Shown here: piece by piece, positions 45,100 to 56,861 of the stretch
Layout: the number at the start of each line of letters is the position of its first letter
Numbering within the stretch: position 1 is the stretch's first letter
Assembly (NCBI GenBank): GCA_031308135.1
Contig: JAHLJT010008756.1
Location: 105,179,271 to 105,243,270, forward strand
DNA length: 64,000 nt
Origin: Acheta domesticus
Taxonomy: Eukaryota; Arthropoda; Insecta; Orthoptera; Gryllidae
Reading direction: 5' to 3'
Made by a program: the position numbers and the translations under genes
The notes under the pieces: model-generated
The model's input: only the letters and a program-made list of their open reading frames with translations
What the model was told of the DNA's origin: nothing
Database searches by the model: none

Positions 45100-46050
45100 T
45101 AGCTACATAACTGGATCGAATTCAACCACTTGCTGGAGGAGAACAGTTCACTTCCGCCTCCAGAACCGAGGTTAGAACCAACCTCGAATTATAGTGGATC
45201 TTCCAAAAATATTTCCAACTCTTTGTCGAGTAGTTCCATATCCTCACGCAATTATGAACGCGAGGAAGAAAGTAGAGAGAATTTAATTATGATAATTTGT
45301 ACACGAGAAATTGACACAAATTTCATAAAGAGTGAATGTTATATAATGGATTACTTTAGTGATAAACGAGTGAAAGAAGATGGAGTTGGCAAAATCTGTA
45401 AGAGAAACAAAATGAAACACAAAACCTTCAAGAAACCTGTCCCGAAGACGCAATGCTTCATCTCGAGCAAACTCGCTTGAACCCCAAAATGTCAGGCCAA
45501 TTATATTTTGTATTCTCATAGTGTGGTCGAAATTTACTCTTTGTTGAATCACGGCAAAGCTATAGCCGTGAGAAATAGTTCATGAAGGAAAGTAGTAGAA
45601 GTTAGAGATGCCCGTGCTATATCGGAATTTTTCTTTCAGTATGATATATCGACACAATTACCGGCTTTTAATGAAGGATAATTAAATAATATTAATTGAG
45701 AGTTCAGAACCATCATAATAGTTGGAAGTGTGTAGAGTTTTTTTCTACTTAAACAGAGCTGTTATAAAAAAAATATCTCAACGCCAATTATTGTCCATTG
45801 CACAGTGAAACACTCGTGATCCACACATGATTTTAATTGACGTTATACACGTGACTATACATTATCATGCGTTTTCACACACATGCAACACATTTATTTT
45901 ATTTCTTAATCACTTTTTGACGAACCCTCGCCAAAAAAATGTATATCGAAATTTCGTTGTGTCCTATGCACTATACGCGGCACACCGGTTTTGACGTTGC
46001 AGTACATTGCTTGCATTATCGGTTTGTGTTTTTTTGAAAAGTTTTGTCCT
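45100..46050. other. Unassigned sequence
   Basis: An open frame at 45130-45480 is Ser/Glu/Lys-rich without recognisable motifs. Nothing else was seen. Confidence 0.4.
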
Positions 46051-46059
46051 CTCTTGTAG

Positions 46060-46480
46060 CAGTAGCGTTGCGTGGGCGGTGCGGGCACCGCCGCCTTTTG
46101 CTTGCGGCGGGCGTGCGGAAGGGCGGGCGGCGCGGAGCGGCGCGGCGTCTGTCACGGGCGCCTGGAGCGGAGCTGACAGTTCCGGAGACGGGTCACGCGC
46201 GGGACACCGCCGCACGACTCGACTCCCCCCTCCTTCTCCCCCCTTGCGCTCGGTCGCTTATTAAGGTTACCCCGCGATGCCCGTCCCCGAATTACGAATC
46301 GAAAGCACGGAAGGGGTCCCAGCGAAGGGATTCGCGGCGGCGGGGCGGAAGACGAAGGCACGAAGGGATGCCGCCCGTTCGAGGTGCCTTCCTGTGAAGC
46401 GACGGCCCCTGCGGCCGCGGCCCTGGGCAAATGGGATCCCGCGAACCGCCACGGCCTCTTGATGGCAGTGTCCGTCGCTA
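46060..46480. promoter_or_regulatory. CpG-rich island
   Basis: GC and CpG rich, with sharp borders. ORFs up to 156 codons on both strands overlap and have no family motif. Possible promoter or first exon of an unidentified gene. Confidence 0.5.
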
Positions 46481-46499
46481 GAGTTGACAATGATCGTCG

Positions 46500-48380
46500 G
46501 AAGCGATGGGAAGATGCGGATGTTTTCTGGGGAATGAGATTGCTTTTTCCTAATCGCTCTTCTGCGACGGAATGGATTTCGTGGAGATTGGCTTGACAAG
46601 GATTATTTGTTTGTGGATCCAATTTAAGATATGTATTAAGAATGGTATTAGTTTTCGGTTTCGTGTTCTGTAGTGGAAGTAATAATGGTCAATTTTTCTT
46701 CGCAGTTGATGTGCTTAAAACGAATTTTGCGTCGCATGCCAATAATGTAAAAGAAGTTCAGTATAATGTGAAGGTACCGTAGGAGTCAGAATTGAAAGAC
46801 AGCACTGAAGAGCTTTTCGCGTTAGTTTTTCGTAACGGAATACGGCGGAGAGGGAGTAAGTAAGAAAGGCTTGTTGCTAATTCGATTTGTAAATTGATGT
46901 TTTTTTCTGGCATTTTAGGAGAAAAATGTATTTGTTGATGCATATTAACTCTGAATATTTGCAGAAAAATTATTAGTATGTTTTACTATTGAGATTCGTA
47001 TTTCGTATTTCAGCGGCTGCAACCCCTGAGGGCAGGTTCGATCCTGTAAGGTGTGTAGATTTTCGAGGGGCGGAAAATCCAGTGGCCATGTCTTACTTGC
47101 GACGTGTAAACGAATTACGACTCGGCAAAATTAAATCCTCACCATCCCTTTTTAATCAGATCCCAAATTAGTTTAGCTTCTCAAGAAATAGGTAAATATT
47201 ACTGGGACCGTTGTTGTGGCGTTCTCTGGCGGCTTATATGAAAGTCGAAATTAACTGGCAAAGCTGAGAGTCTTTATAGGCAGTGGATCAGTCAGCAGGT
47301 CCCGGGCAATACTATTTCCAAAGGTATACATTAATATTGTTGGTATTTCTAAAACATTCCGCCTTAGGAAAACAGTGTGTTTGTTTGCTACAAATTCAAG
47401 TACATTTCATATTTCAACCCAAATATTATACAGAGAGTATTTCTTAGTGTATATGAATGTAGTTCAATTATTAATAAAAGGAATGATGCATGCTAATGTT
47501 TTGCCGGACGACACCGACCACGAAAGTGGGGACAATATTGATTGATGTTGGCGACGGACGTTTTACTTAACGAACGTAGTGAGAGAAAAATTTGTTCTCT
47601 CATTTGAAGTTTGGCGATAAGAGTAAGGCATCTTAAACAATGAATTAAAATATTCATCATGTTTGGTAGAATCGACCAAAGAAAATGAACGGGATCGTCA
47701 ATACAAACGAGCTGAAAATGATGTCGTATCAGACAGTATGCATACTGTTATTATAACAATCAAGGTCCTCGACACCAGAAATTTCTGTAATAATCCAGTC
47801 GGCAAATATAATGTACCTGCAAAAAGGTCATAAAACGTGTTCTTTGGGTATGCTGGATGCACCCAGGCTTAGTTAAAACCCCGAGTTTTCGACCTCCCAG
47901 ACCCTGTGCTAATTCCGGAAGTGCCGAAAAAACCTGTTAGTTCTTACCTATTTCGGATTTTTTCCCTGTAACACTTTGATCTTAAGTCCTGTAGAAAAAC
48001 TATCCAAACCAATTTTAAAGAGGATAAAATTTCCTACAACTTAGTATAAAATATTTCTTTTTAAATCAATTAACAAGCGAGCTACAGCTTTTCAAAACCT
48101 CGTTATGTTTTTATTTCTCCAAATAGTGTACAAAAATACTCTTTTGCTATATAATCAACTTATAATGAATAATTATTACATATGATATTACTATTTCTAG
48201 CTGAAAGTAGCGTCGCCGATGTTCAAGCTGTTTTAAAACTATTTTATTATGTTAAAAAGTTTTACTATGTAAGTTGTAAATGAAAAGAAAATTAGTTGTC
48301 TGATCTTTCATCCTCGAGCGTTGCACGAAAAAGTTAATTATCGTCATTAAAGGATTGTCTCATTTATTTTCAGCGACTTT
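46500..48380. other. Unassigned sequence
   Basis: No gene recognised. A stretch at 48198-48260 (AGCGTCGCCGATGTT...) resembles 18755-18830 and marks another small dispersed repeat. Confidence 0.5.
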
Positions 48381-48421
48381 TTCACACCCACACCCACCCA
48401 CACACACACACACATACACAC
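48381..48421 (+). repeat. (AC)n microsatellite with CCC interruptions
   Basis: About 40 bases, similar in composition to 37364-37428. Confidence 0.9.
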
Positions 48422-48597
48422 CGTTTGACTCTTACAAAATTAAAGAGTTATTTATGCACCGATGGCGTTGTAAAGGTTCTAACGTTCTCATGTCAACAAA
48501 AGTCCGAGGACCTTTGCTCTTAGGGCTTTTGTCGCTCGATATCATTAGATTCAGTTAACGCCCGTGGTACGTACAAGATTTTATTTTTTACCTTATT

Positions 48598-48641
48598 TTA
48601 ATGATTCCGATTTTGTATTTACAAGAAATCGGAATCATTAA
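48598..48641. other. Perfect 16-bp hairpin with 12-nt loop
   Basis: TTAATGATTCCGATTT (48598-48613) and AAATCGGAATCATTAA (48626-48641) are exact complements. It has the same loop length as the hairpin at 18698-18739 but an unrelated stem. Confidence 0.8.
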
Positions 48642-48644
48642 TTA

Positions 48645-49150
48645 TCAATTAACTTTTAATTAATCGATTAACTAGATGTTAACTTCACTCGGTTTGTATT
48701 TTAATATCTTGATTTTCATGTCTTTTCGTATTTTCCTCTCATAATTCATAAGAGGCAATGTTATTCAACTGTTTTCATATTTCCCTCGCAAAGATCCTCT
48801 CGATCCGGGTGAGTTATACAGCGAAGGTACCAACAAGTATTAATGTATTAGAAAGAAAATAAAACGATTTTACGTGAGTTTTGGGACAGTGAACATTAGC
48901 AAGGAGAAGATCTGAAACACGGCCGCGGTGGAGGGGGCGGTGACAGTGACGGTGACGAAGCTCCCAACCGAGAACCTTCCAAGTTCGGCGCCGTTAGTGG
49001 TGTAAAATTATCAGTTTTAACTGAATGTGTTTCACTAACGTGATTTCAGTGAGTTCTAAAATTTTCCTGCACGGCTTGGTTTTTTGGACAGAATGCAATG
49101 GTGCGTGTCCCGCTTGTTTTCGAATTTGACACCAGTGATCACTTGCGCGT
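48645..49150. other. Unassigned sequence
   Basis: A short GC-rich patch at about 48918-49005. Nothing else recognised. Confidence 0.5.
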
Positions 49151-49160
49151 TAGAGATGAG

Positions 49161-49832
49161 TAGGGGCGGATTTTGATGACCTAAAACATTGCCAATACTG
49201 TTCAGTAAGATGCTCTTAAAATGTTTTAAAATGCCCTAGAAGCAAAGATGAATGTAAAAAATTAAAATCAGTTCAGATGAACAACCAAGCTTTTGGATAT
49301 GTTATTGATGTAAGGAGGCTTCTTCGTTTCATTCCAGTGAACTCAGCTTGCAAAATTCTGGTTTGGATCGTTCTCTACCAAGAAGTGTCTGCCTTTAGTT
49401 ATTCCGAAATCGGCAGAACCTACAATAGCGCTGATAGGATCCTTTAGTTACAACGGCTACATATACACATATTAGTTACATATAATTTCTGAGTGAAGAA
49501 ATCGAATAGGCTTCTGAAATAATTCTGTGGAGAACATTTGTTGCATCTATATCAATTATTCCCGTTTCGTTTATTTGTTGCATCTCGTAAATAACATTTG
49601 TAACATGTACCATTAAAATGATATCAAAATCCATGAAATCAGGGGTAAATGTTTTCAAAATGATGGGAAAACGTAAAAAGTTACTTATTAGTAGAAGTCG
49701 ACGAAAACTGCAAAAAATTGCCATATAAAATTGGTTATTTGCTTTCGTCATATCATAAAATTAATATCTATACTAAGAAGCATTGTTCTAAAGTGAAAAG
49801 AAAAAAATACATTTCATTAAAATCTGCCCCTG
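49161..49832. mobile_element. hAT-type MITE, copy B (672 bp)
   Basis: Left end TAGGGGCGGATTTTGATG. The right end reads CAGGGGCAGATTTTAATG on the minus strand. The flanks GAGATGAG (49153-49160) and GTGATGAG (49833-49840) match at 7 of 8. The interior is shared with copy A (GATGACCTAAAAC, AAAATCAGTTC(G/A)GATGAA and others). No transposase. Confidence 0.85.
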
Positions 49833-50098
49833 GTGATGAGTACAACCCAGAAGTTCAGCCATTTATTTTTACTAAAATAGGCATGTAAAAAGGCATTTAT
49901 TCTGACTAAATGAAGAGTGCATAAAGTCATGTAAACAATGAAAATCACGTTGAAAAGGAATTATTGTAAAATATTAATAATTATTATTCACATTTTCATT
50001 CTAACTAAAATTTACATTAGCACTTACGTGTAAGGAAACAATATCTTCTTTGTAATCTTCATTCCACATGACCACCCGGTACGAATTTGTTTTACTTC

Positions 50099-50235
50099 CC
50101 ACGCTGCCACTTCGAAAAAACTTCCTTGAGTCTTGAAATGGGGTCAGTGAAAACGGAATTATATTTTTGGGTCTTCGCACATGTATAATCGTTAGCACTG
50201 AGAAGAGTAGGGGAGAATGTGAGTCTACTAAAGAA
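50099..50235 (+). repeat. Dispersed repeat, partner of 201-346
   Basis: See 201-346. Here the sequence continues past CTACTAAAGAA into different DNA, which may represent the uninterrupted arrangement. Confidence 0.85.
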
Positions 50236-50239
50236 AAAG

Positions 50240-51370
50240 TGAAATAAGAATGCCGTAGAACCGATTTTTGTTAATCTAGGTTCTGCTTTGATCCATAAAA
50301 TATCTAAATCAAAAAGCCTACGGGCACTTCTGTTACGAGTAAAAAATTAAAAAAACCTGACTCCATTGGCTCTCATTACTCGATCACCTGGATAATGGGA
50401 GCCCCCCCCACACACACACACACAGTATAATGGAAGCCGTAGCAAACTTAATCCATACTAACGACATAACTTATATATCTTCATGAATTGCTACCTAATA
50501 CCATTGTTTCCACTGCTGTGGATCTACAAATTGATCGCTTACGTTTTGTACATTATAAATACATTGATACCTAGAACAAATTTGCAAATAAAAGACGTTG
50601 AACATTACAATCTGCACAGTCCAGATGTGATACATTTTTACATTCTTTGCAAGATGTGACTGTGACATTTGCTTATATGTCATTGAAGCAAAGCAAACAA
50701 ATTATATTTTATACGGAATCGCCACATTCATTGTCATTGTTATTGTTCTTTGTAAATCGTTGAGCTCTCTGTGGAAGATTGTGACAAACGGCTTCTAGAG
50801 CTCCGTTCAGGTGGTCTACCTCTCCTTGTTATCACACTTCGTTTTCCTTTTTTGCAGTAGAAAATTCGGATTTTTTCTTCTCATTCTTTCGTTGTTCCTT
50901 TTCTTCACAGTTTATTGGAAGGTGAAGCAGTCGAAATCTCCGAATGCTGTTTCTTACGAGGATTTTGGAGACGTTGGTAGCCTATTTTGGCATAGGAGAG
51001 ATCGAGGACAAAATGTTTGTAAAGGAACCTTCACCTTCGCTCTGGTTGCCTTCTTTGCGCAGAGGAGCACTATGTTCTTGAGCTCTAGATGAAGATGGCC
51101 CTATTGATTCTTCAGAACGGATGTTGGTTTTCGTACCCGTCTACTCTTCGAAGGCCCCGCTTGTGAGAACATAGTCTGGGATACACTGGCTGTAGTCTCA
51201 ACTACAGTTCGGGGTTCACTCGTAGTTTTAACTATAAAGTCATCCTTTAAAGATTGTAACATGTAACATTTAAATGGCAAATTCCTCTTGCTTTGAAAGC
51301 AGCTTTTCCGTTTCCTAAGGATTTTTTCAACAATTTGAGCACTTTTCGCGTAATTTTGGCATTTCTAACT
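50240..51370. other. Unassigned sequence
   Basis: Contains a short (AC)n at 50409-50424. The hydrophobic open frame at 50811-51092 has no supporting context and is probably chance. Confidence 0.4.
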
Positions 51371-51375
51371 TTTTT

Positions 51376-52916
51376 ACTTCCCCATATACATACGCGTATA
51401 CGGAGTATACGTATATACGAGTATAGGGAAAGTTATGTAATGTTGCGCGAAAAAACGACGGATTTTCGGCAGAAATCATTGCCGTGCCCTGATAACGAAA
51501 AAGTGGATAAATCCTGTTGCTAAATTAAGGGAAAAAATCCTCTAAAACGTGGTGTTGCCAGAATCCCTTTTTGTGGGTCATTGATAACGAAAAAACAAAT
51601 GACGGCAAAACGTCCGTCCGACCGTTCAGTCTGTCCGGTGTATGTGAACAACACTAGCGCCTAAACCATGCATAGGATTTTTTTCCAAATTGAAGAAACC
51701 CCTGTCCATCTGGCCTGAGACGAAGCTCTGTGATTTTGAAAAAAAAATCATTAATTTTGGAGAGTACTTCACATAAAGTCCCCCGGGCATGTTCCAAATT
51801 TTCTCACAAGCGGCTGCAAATTTTTTCTTTAAATTTCTTGTAAGAATAGAGTAAAACCGTTAAAAAGAAGGTATAGGGACGATTTTCACGGTTAACTCTA
51901 AGTTTTGGAAAATTGCAAAAGTTCGATTTTTTTCAACTTCTTCCTACAACTACAAAATTGAAGATAGAGATTTTTCCATCAAATAAATTATGTTTTGCAT
52001 AGTGAGATCTTTCATCAAGCTCATTTACATTTTTTTTGTTAATTTTAGTAGTTTTCGCGCAGTTTTGCATGCAATATGTCCAAATTTAAAAAATAACAAA
52101 AAATATTTTCTCAAAAACGGCCCCAAATTTTTTCTTTTCAACTTTTGGTAGGGATAATGCTAAATGTACTATATGAGATGATATAAACGCCATATTGTGC
52201 TCTATTCTTTTATTGTTTTTTCAAAATTTATAAAAATGTAATTTTTTGACTTGTCTCTCACGTCGTTAATATTTACATTAGTGGCGATTTGTTCACATTT
52301 TTATATTTATGAATACATGCGCTTTAAATAATGTCAAATAACGTTTCTCGAAAACTCAACCGTTTTCTGTTAAAACGAGCTCAAAATTCTGCAATTTCAG
52401 AAACATTCGTACCCTATTTCCTCATAAATGGCTCCAAATTTTTTCTTCGAACTTTTCGAACGCATAGTGTTAATTGCACCCTGTAATATTTGTATTGCTG
52501 TATTTTCTTCATTTTTTAATAAATTACAAAAGTGTAATTTTTTTTAAACATCTCTCAACCGTTAATATGCACATTTCCAGCAATTTGTGAACACTGTTGT
52601 ATTTGTGAATTAATGTGCTTTAAATGATTTCAAATGATGTTTTTCGAAAACTCAGAACTTTTCTGTGAATTCTCCAAATTTTTAAAGAAAATTTGCCATT
52701 TAGCACGATGTTTTACTGTTCTTTAATGTTCTTAAAATAATATTTTCTTTCTACTAATAGGAAACCGAGAAATTAAGAAAATGTCAAAAAATGTAATTTG
52801 AGTGGCGATAGATGGCAGCTGGCAAGAGTACGTGTCAAGTCCGAATAGCTAGCCGAGACCAAAGGAAATAGAAAAGTAATACGGGAAAGTCAGTGCCATT
52901 CTGTGGCACCACTAGT
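51376..52916 (+). mobile_element. LR element, near full-length (1541 bp)
   Basis: The L end ACTTCCCCATATACATACGC has a degraded hairpin partner (GAGTATAGGGAAAGT). It has a CCGTCCGACCG tract (about 51612-51622). Body units start at about 51813, 52119 and 52430 (spacing 306 and 311). The R end reads GATAGATGGCAGCTGGCAAG (about 52805-52824) and then GGCACCACTAGT. Same orientation and architecture as 22404-23959. Confidence 0.85.
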
Positions 52917-52919
52917 ATT

Positions 52920-54790
52920 CAGATGTACAGTTTCCAAATTGTCTAAATTGGGCCTCCCAAAATATGTTTCATGGAAAAGGCCTTCAAAATATGTTTAACC
53001 GTTGTCAGATTTGCCAAAACAGGCAAACATGGTTAAAACGATTGAATGGGTTTCTCTGTCGTGTAAATAACTAAATGAGATTATAATTTTTTTATTCACA
53101 AATTTGCTTTAATTTTACCATGTAGAATATACTCCATTTGAACGGTATGCGAGAAAGTATAAGATATTGTGCTGTCAGTCTTTCAGTGCGTTTCACTTCT
53201 GTCCCACCACACCATTCCACACCACCACACCATTCCACCTTCTGTCCCACATCATCCATCACCAACAGCTCAACTGGAAATTGTAAATTCCTTGGACCAT
53301 TCATGCACTTTTAAAAGACGAGCTTCTCTATGCTACTTGTAATTTCCAATACATTTCTTAGGGTTTCTTTACTGCTAATAAAAAAAGTTAGTTTTGTACT
53401 TCACTTGTTAGGACACTGTCAGTGAAGTCGTTTCCATTGCTTACGCGCCTGTGTTCTGTTGAAACTTGCTGCTAACTCCAGTTAATATTGAAACCATGTT
53501 CAGTACTGTGCATTAAAAACAATAAAAAATCTCTTTTCAATTTTTTATTGTTTCTGTGTTTAAATGTTCAAAGTTTCAATGTTTTATAGAACTTAAATCG
53601 ACCTTTGTAATTGGTTGCTTCAACTTGACACGAATCTTATGATTATATACAGTTGATACGTCATGAATCTTTACCTTTATATTTATATTCGATGTATTCT
53701 GATGATATCATCCCGGCCATATATTGGTATTGTGGTTTTTCATATATAGAGTGGGAGATAACCAATGGTGGGAATGTCAAATTCCAAAAGTGATAGTGGA
53801 TCTTCTAAGCAAAGCATTGCAATATCGGGAAATCGTTTTTTCACGGTCGACGGGAAACAGTATGGTTTTGTTGAAGTCACGCCAGCGTTGTGACCAACGT
53901 GTGTTTGTGTGTATGTGGGTGTGTAGAGAACACTTTTTTGACTCACACTTTTATTGACACACTTTTCATCTGGGAAGTCAAATTTCAAATAATGGTGCGT
54001 ACTAGAAATCACATCACAATATTGACAGTATCGGGAAATCCTACTTCGCTAACCATGAGGAACCGGGACAAAACATGACATTCAGTTTTCGTTTAATTTC
54101 CATTTGCCCATTCCACTCATGAACTTGATTTCGTGTTCGATGAGCTGTTTTTGAATCGTTGTTATGAAAATCGCTAAAGTGATAGTAAATTGTCTGCGAA
54201 TCACCTTCCATTAGCACGGAGTGAGGTTTTTCTCCTAATACTCCAAAATGTTTGCTTTCTGGTTCACACTGTTTCTGAAGTTAACGTAGGTTCATCCTGC
54301 TACATTGGCGTTAAGATTTCTCGTAAGTTCTCGATGAATTTCATACTGCTGCGCTGAACGTGTGATGAATTCCATAATTTTTTGCGAAGCGTTTACTTGA
54401 TAACTTGGAATACATTGTGGAGCTTTCCCCCCTCGTAATCATTCCGATTGTACGTTGATGCCGTCGCCTTCTTTTGCCCACCTGTAGCACAGACGACAGA
54501 GACATCTCACGGCTGTTGGTTGAACTCCATGCGGTGCGCTCTCGTGGCCAACTGCCGAAATGCCAGAGCTGCCGGCGAGGTGATGTCTTTTCTGCAATGT
54601 TTTTTCTGCTGAAAGTGCGGTTATCATGCAATAATTGAAGAAAACTATCTTAATATTTTAAGATTATTATTCCGGAAAAAACACATCGAAAATGTTCTGA
54701 AGTAATAGACAAAAAATAATTAAAATAGTGCCTAATAGCGAATCAACGAGTAAGGAAAGCACCGATTGTTTCAGATGTTTGTATCCCTAG
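52920..54790. other. Unassigned sequence
   Basis: Holds an 18-base tandem duplication at 53204-53239 (CCACCACACCATTCCACA and a copy). Nothing else recognised. Confidence 0.5.
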
Positions 54791-54797
54791 ACCTGGC

Positions 54798-54800
<3 letters not shown>

Positions 54801-54852
<52 letters not shown>
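54801..54852 (+). repeat. (AT)n microsatellite
   Basis: 26 uninterrupted AT dinucleotides. Confidence 0.95.
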
Positions 54853-54856
<4 letters not shown>

Positions 54857-54859
54857 TAC

Positions 54860-55800
54860 AACTTTTATTAAACATACATGATGATTAATGTACATACGAG
54901 AAAATGTATATATCATTAAAAATAAGAGGAATTGTCCAATTGTGTTGTGTTTTGTTGGTATAATAAAATTTTTCAAAGCAGTCGCGGGCCGCACAAAAAG
55001 ATCCGGCGGGCCCCATTGCTTTGATTCGATAAGGAAATGAAGATGGAGACTTGTGTCGTCATTGTAAGTGTTAAAATGTTTATATTTGCGTTTTATTCGT
55101 CATTTTTATGGGGGATTAATACATTTGCAAAAATAGTTTTAATCCGGAAGACTAGAAGGCCTATTTCACAATTTTTAGGATAGCACAGACCCTGCCCCTG
55201 TATGTGCACATTTGCGGTAATTACCGTCTGCCCCCCCCCCCCCCACACAATTGTTTTGGCAACGTGCCAGATGATGATTGGGAACGTACCAAGAGAAATA
55301 GTATGTTTCTAATTGACGAACCAGTATCATAATCCTAGTTCGCTTGAAATATTTACCCAAGCGAATGTGAGACGTTTCAATTTTTGGCCAGAGGGTACTT
55401 CTACTTTTTGGAAACTCTTTCAAGCAGGGAAATTGGACTACGACGGAATGTAAGTGTAACGAGCAACATTTGCAAAGTAAAATGGAAAGAAAAGATTTGG
55501 AAATTCAATAATTGAAAGTTATTCAAAAGTAATTATTTCACCGGCACCATCTTGAATAATTGACGATGGTGTGTTGGAAATTACACCATTCAGTTCTGTT
55601 TACAGCTTTTCAGTTCTGTTTTAGTTAATCTTTTCAGTTAGATTTGCGAATATGGTGATAGGCAGACTTTCAAAAATAAAGATAAATAATTTTTTGGTAT
55701 TTTGGATATAAGTTGAGAATAAATTAAATTTTGGTATATTCCTGAATTATCCCTTTAAATTTGCATACTGAAAACCGCTTGAAGTATGGTGGGCTTTTCT
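54860..55800. other. Unassigned sequence
   Basis: A poly-C run lies at 55231-55244. Otherwise nothing recognised. Confidence 0.5.
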
Positions 55801-55805
55801 TTCAT

Positions 55806-56135
55806 TATTTTCTCGCTCTTACTTCGTAAGAAGAGAATTTTTCTAATCGTGCGTCAGAAAACAGCAAATTTTCGACAGAAAAACCTCTTATTGCGGGGTC
55901 CTGGTAACGAAAAAGTGGATAAATCCGGTTTCTATATGTAGTAAAATACTTCCTCTAATCCGTCTGTCTTCCGTTTGTGGTCAACGGTGAAGCCTTAGTT
56001 TAGACGACTTTCTCCAAAGTTGAGATACCCCGATCGATCTAAACGAACTCGAGGTAATGTGAGTTTGAAACGGATCAATTTTTGAAGACGCGTCACATTT
56101 TTTTAAGGCACCAATTTTTTTGATTAACATTGGTG
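55806..56135 (+). mobile_element. Short LR-related repeat fragment
   Basis: TCTTACTTCGTAAGAAGAGA, GTAACGAAAAAGTGGATAAA, TGTGGTCAACG and CCCGATCGATCTAAACGAAC follow the order seen at 40975-41710. The middle is shortened. Confidence 0.7.
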
Positions 56136-56358
56136 TGGAACCGCCTTCTTGCCCCCTCTGGGGCCTAGCGTTCATATCTCGGTCAATTCATGTTGAATTA
56201 TTGGTGGAAAAGCGGGATCATGACAGGTTCTCTGGGGGCTCTCTCGTTTCCTCTGACTTCCTTTACTCCATTGCTTCATCGATAAGTCGATCATTAATTC
56301 ATCAATCCGTCAAAATCATTTGACCACACCAGATGTGGCTGCTAGGTTGAGGAACTGT

Positions 56359-56359
56359 G

Positions 56360-56399
<40 letters not shown>
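56359..56399 (+). repeat. (TAA)n tract at the 5' edge of LINE copy 2
   Basis: About 13 TAA/AAT triplets directly before the structured 5' leader of the LINE. Confidence 0.95.
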
Positions 56400-56400
<1 letters not shown>

Positions 56401-56440
56401 TCCACCTAGGGAGTACACGACCTTGGAGTTGGTGGTGGAG
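56400..56440 (+). other. Structured 5' start of LINE copy 2, possible ribozyme fold
   Basis: CTCCACC at 56400-56406 is perfectly complementary to GGTGGAG at 56434-56440, with 27 bases between. HDV-like self-cleaving ribozymes at the 5' end of R2 and related LINEs also pair their first seven bases with a segment about 30 bases on. Here the first base would be C rather than the usual G, and I cannot confirm the other pairings, so this is only a structural hint. Confidence 0.3.
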
Positions 56441-56861
56441 CTTGAGTACCCCCATGAGCCTTAAAGCTATGTCAGTGGTAGCCTAGCTACCGGTAGGGCC
56501 TCCCTTGCTGAATAGGTTGAAGGTGAGGGGTCAGACGAAGAAGTACTCCATTTTGAGGAGAGTGGGAAGTAAGTAGAGAGGGAAGGGTCATGAACCTTTG
56601 GACTTCCTGTTGTCGGCCCATAGAGGGTACAGGAGAGAAACTGGGTTGGCACACCAGGCCACTGATTAGAGTGGAGGCCCGAACCTTGCATTAGCCAGCG
56701 AAGGAGGCTGCCTTCAGCAGTCAGTGAAAATCCCGTAGGGTTTAGTAATGCCGACTGGCGATCGGAGGGACCCCTTGCTGGGCCCTGCGGGGGATGCCCC
56801 GAGGCCACTGTGGGTCGCAGTAACGGATGGCAGGAAACAACCCGAGGGTTAAGTGTGATCT

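Noticed and set aside
45130..45480. 116-codon Ser/Glu/Lys-rich ORF
   Set aside because: Low-complexity start, no motif; not called as a gene.
46989..47171. Possible tRNA T-arm (GGCAGGTTCGATCCTGT)
   Set aside because: Resembles a B box, but the T-loop is one base short, no A box lies at the right distance, and no terminator follows.
50811..51092. 93-codon ORF with hydrophobic N-terminus
   Set aside because: Pyrimidine-rich DNA gives Phe/Leu runs; the minus strand of the same bases is Lys/Glu-rich in broken frames; no motif or context supports either.
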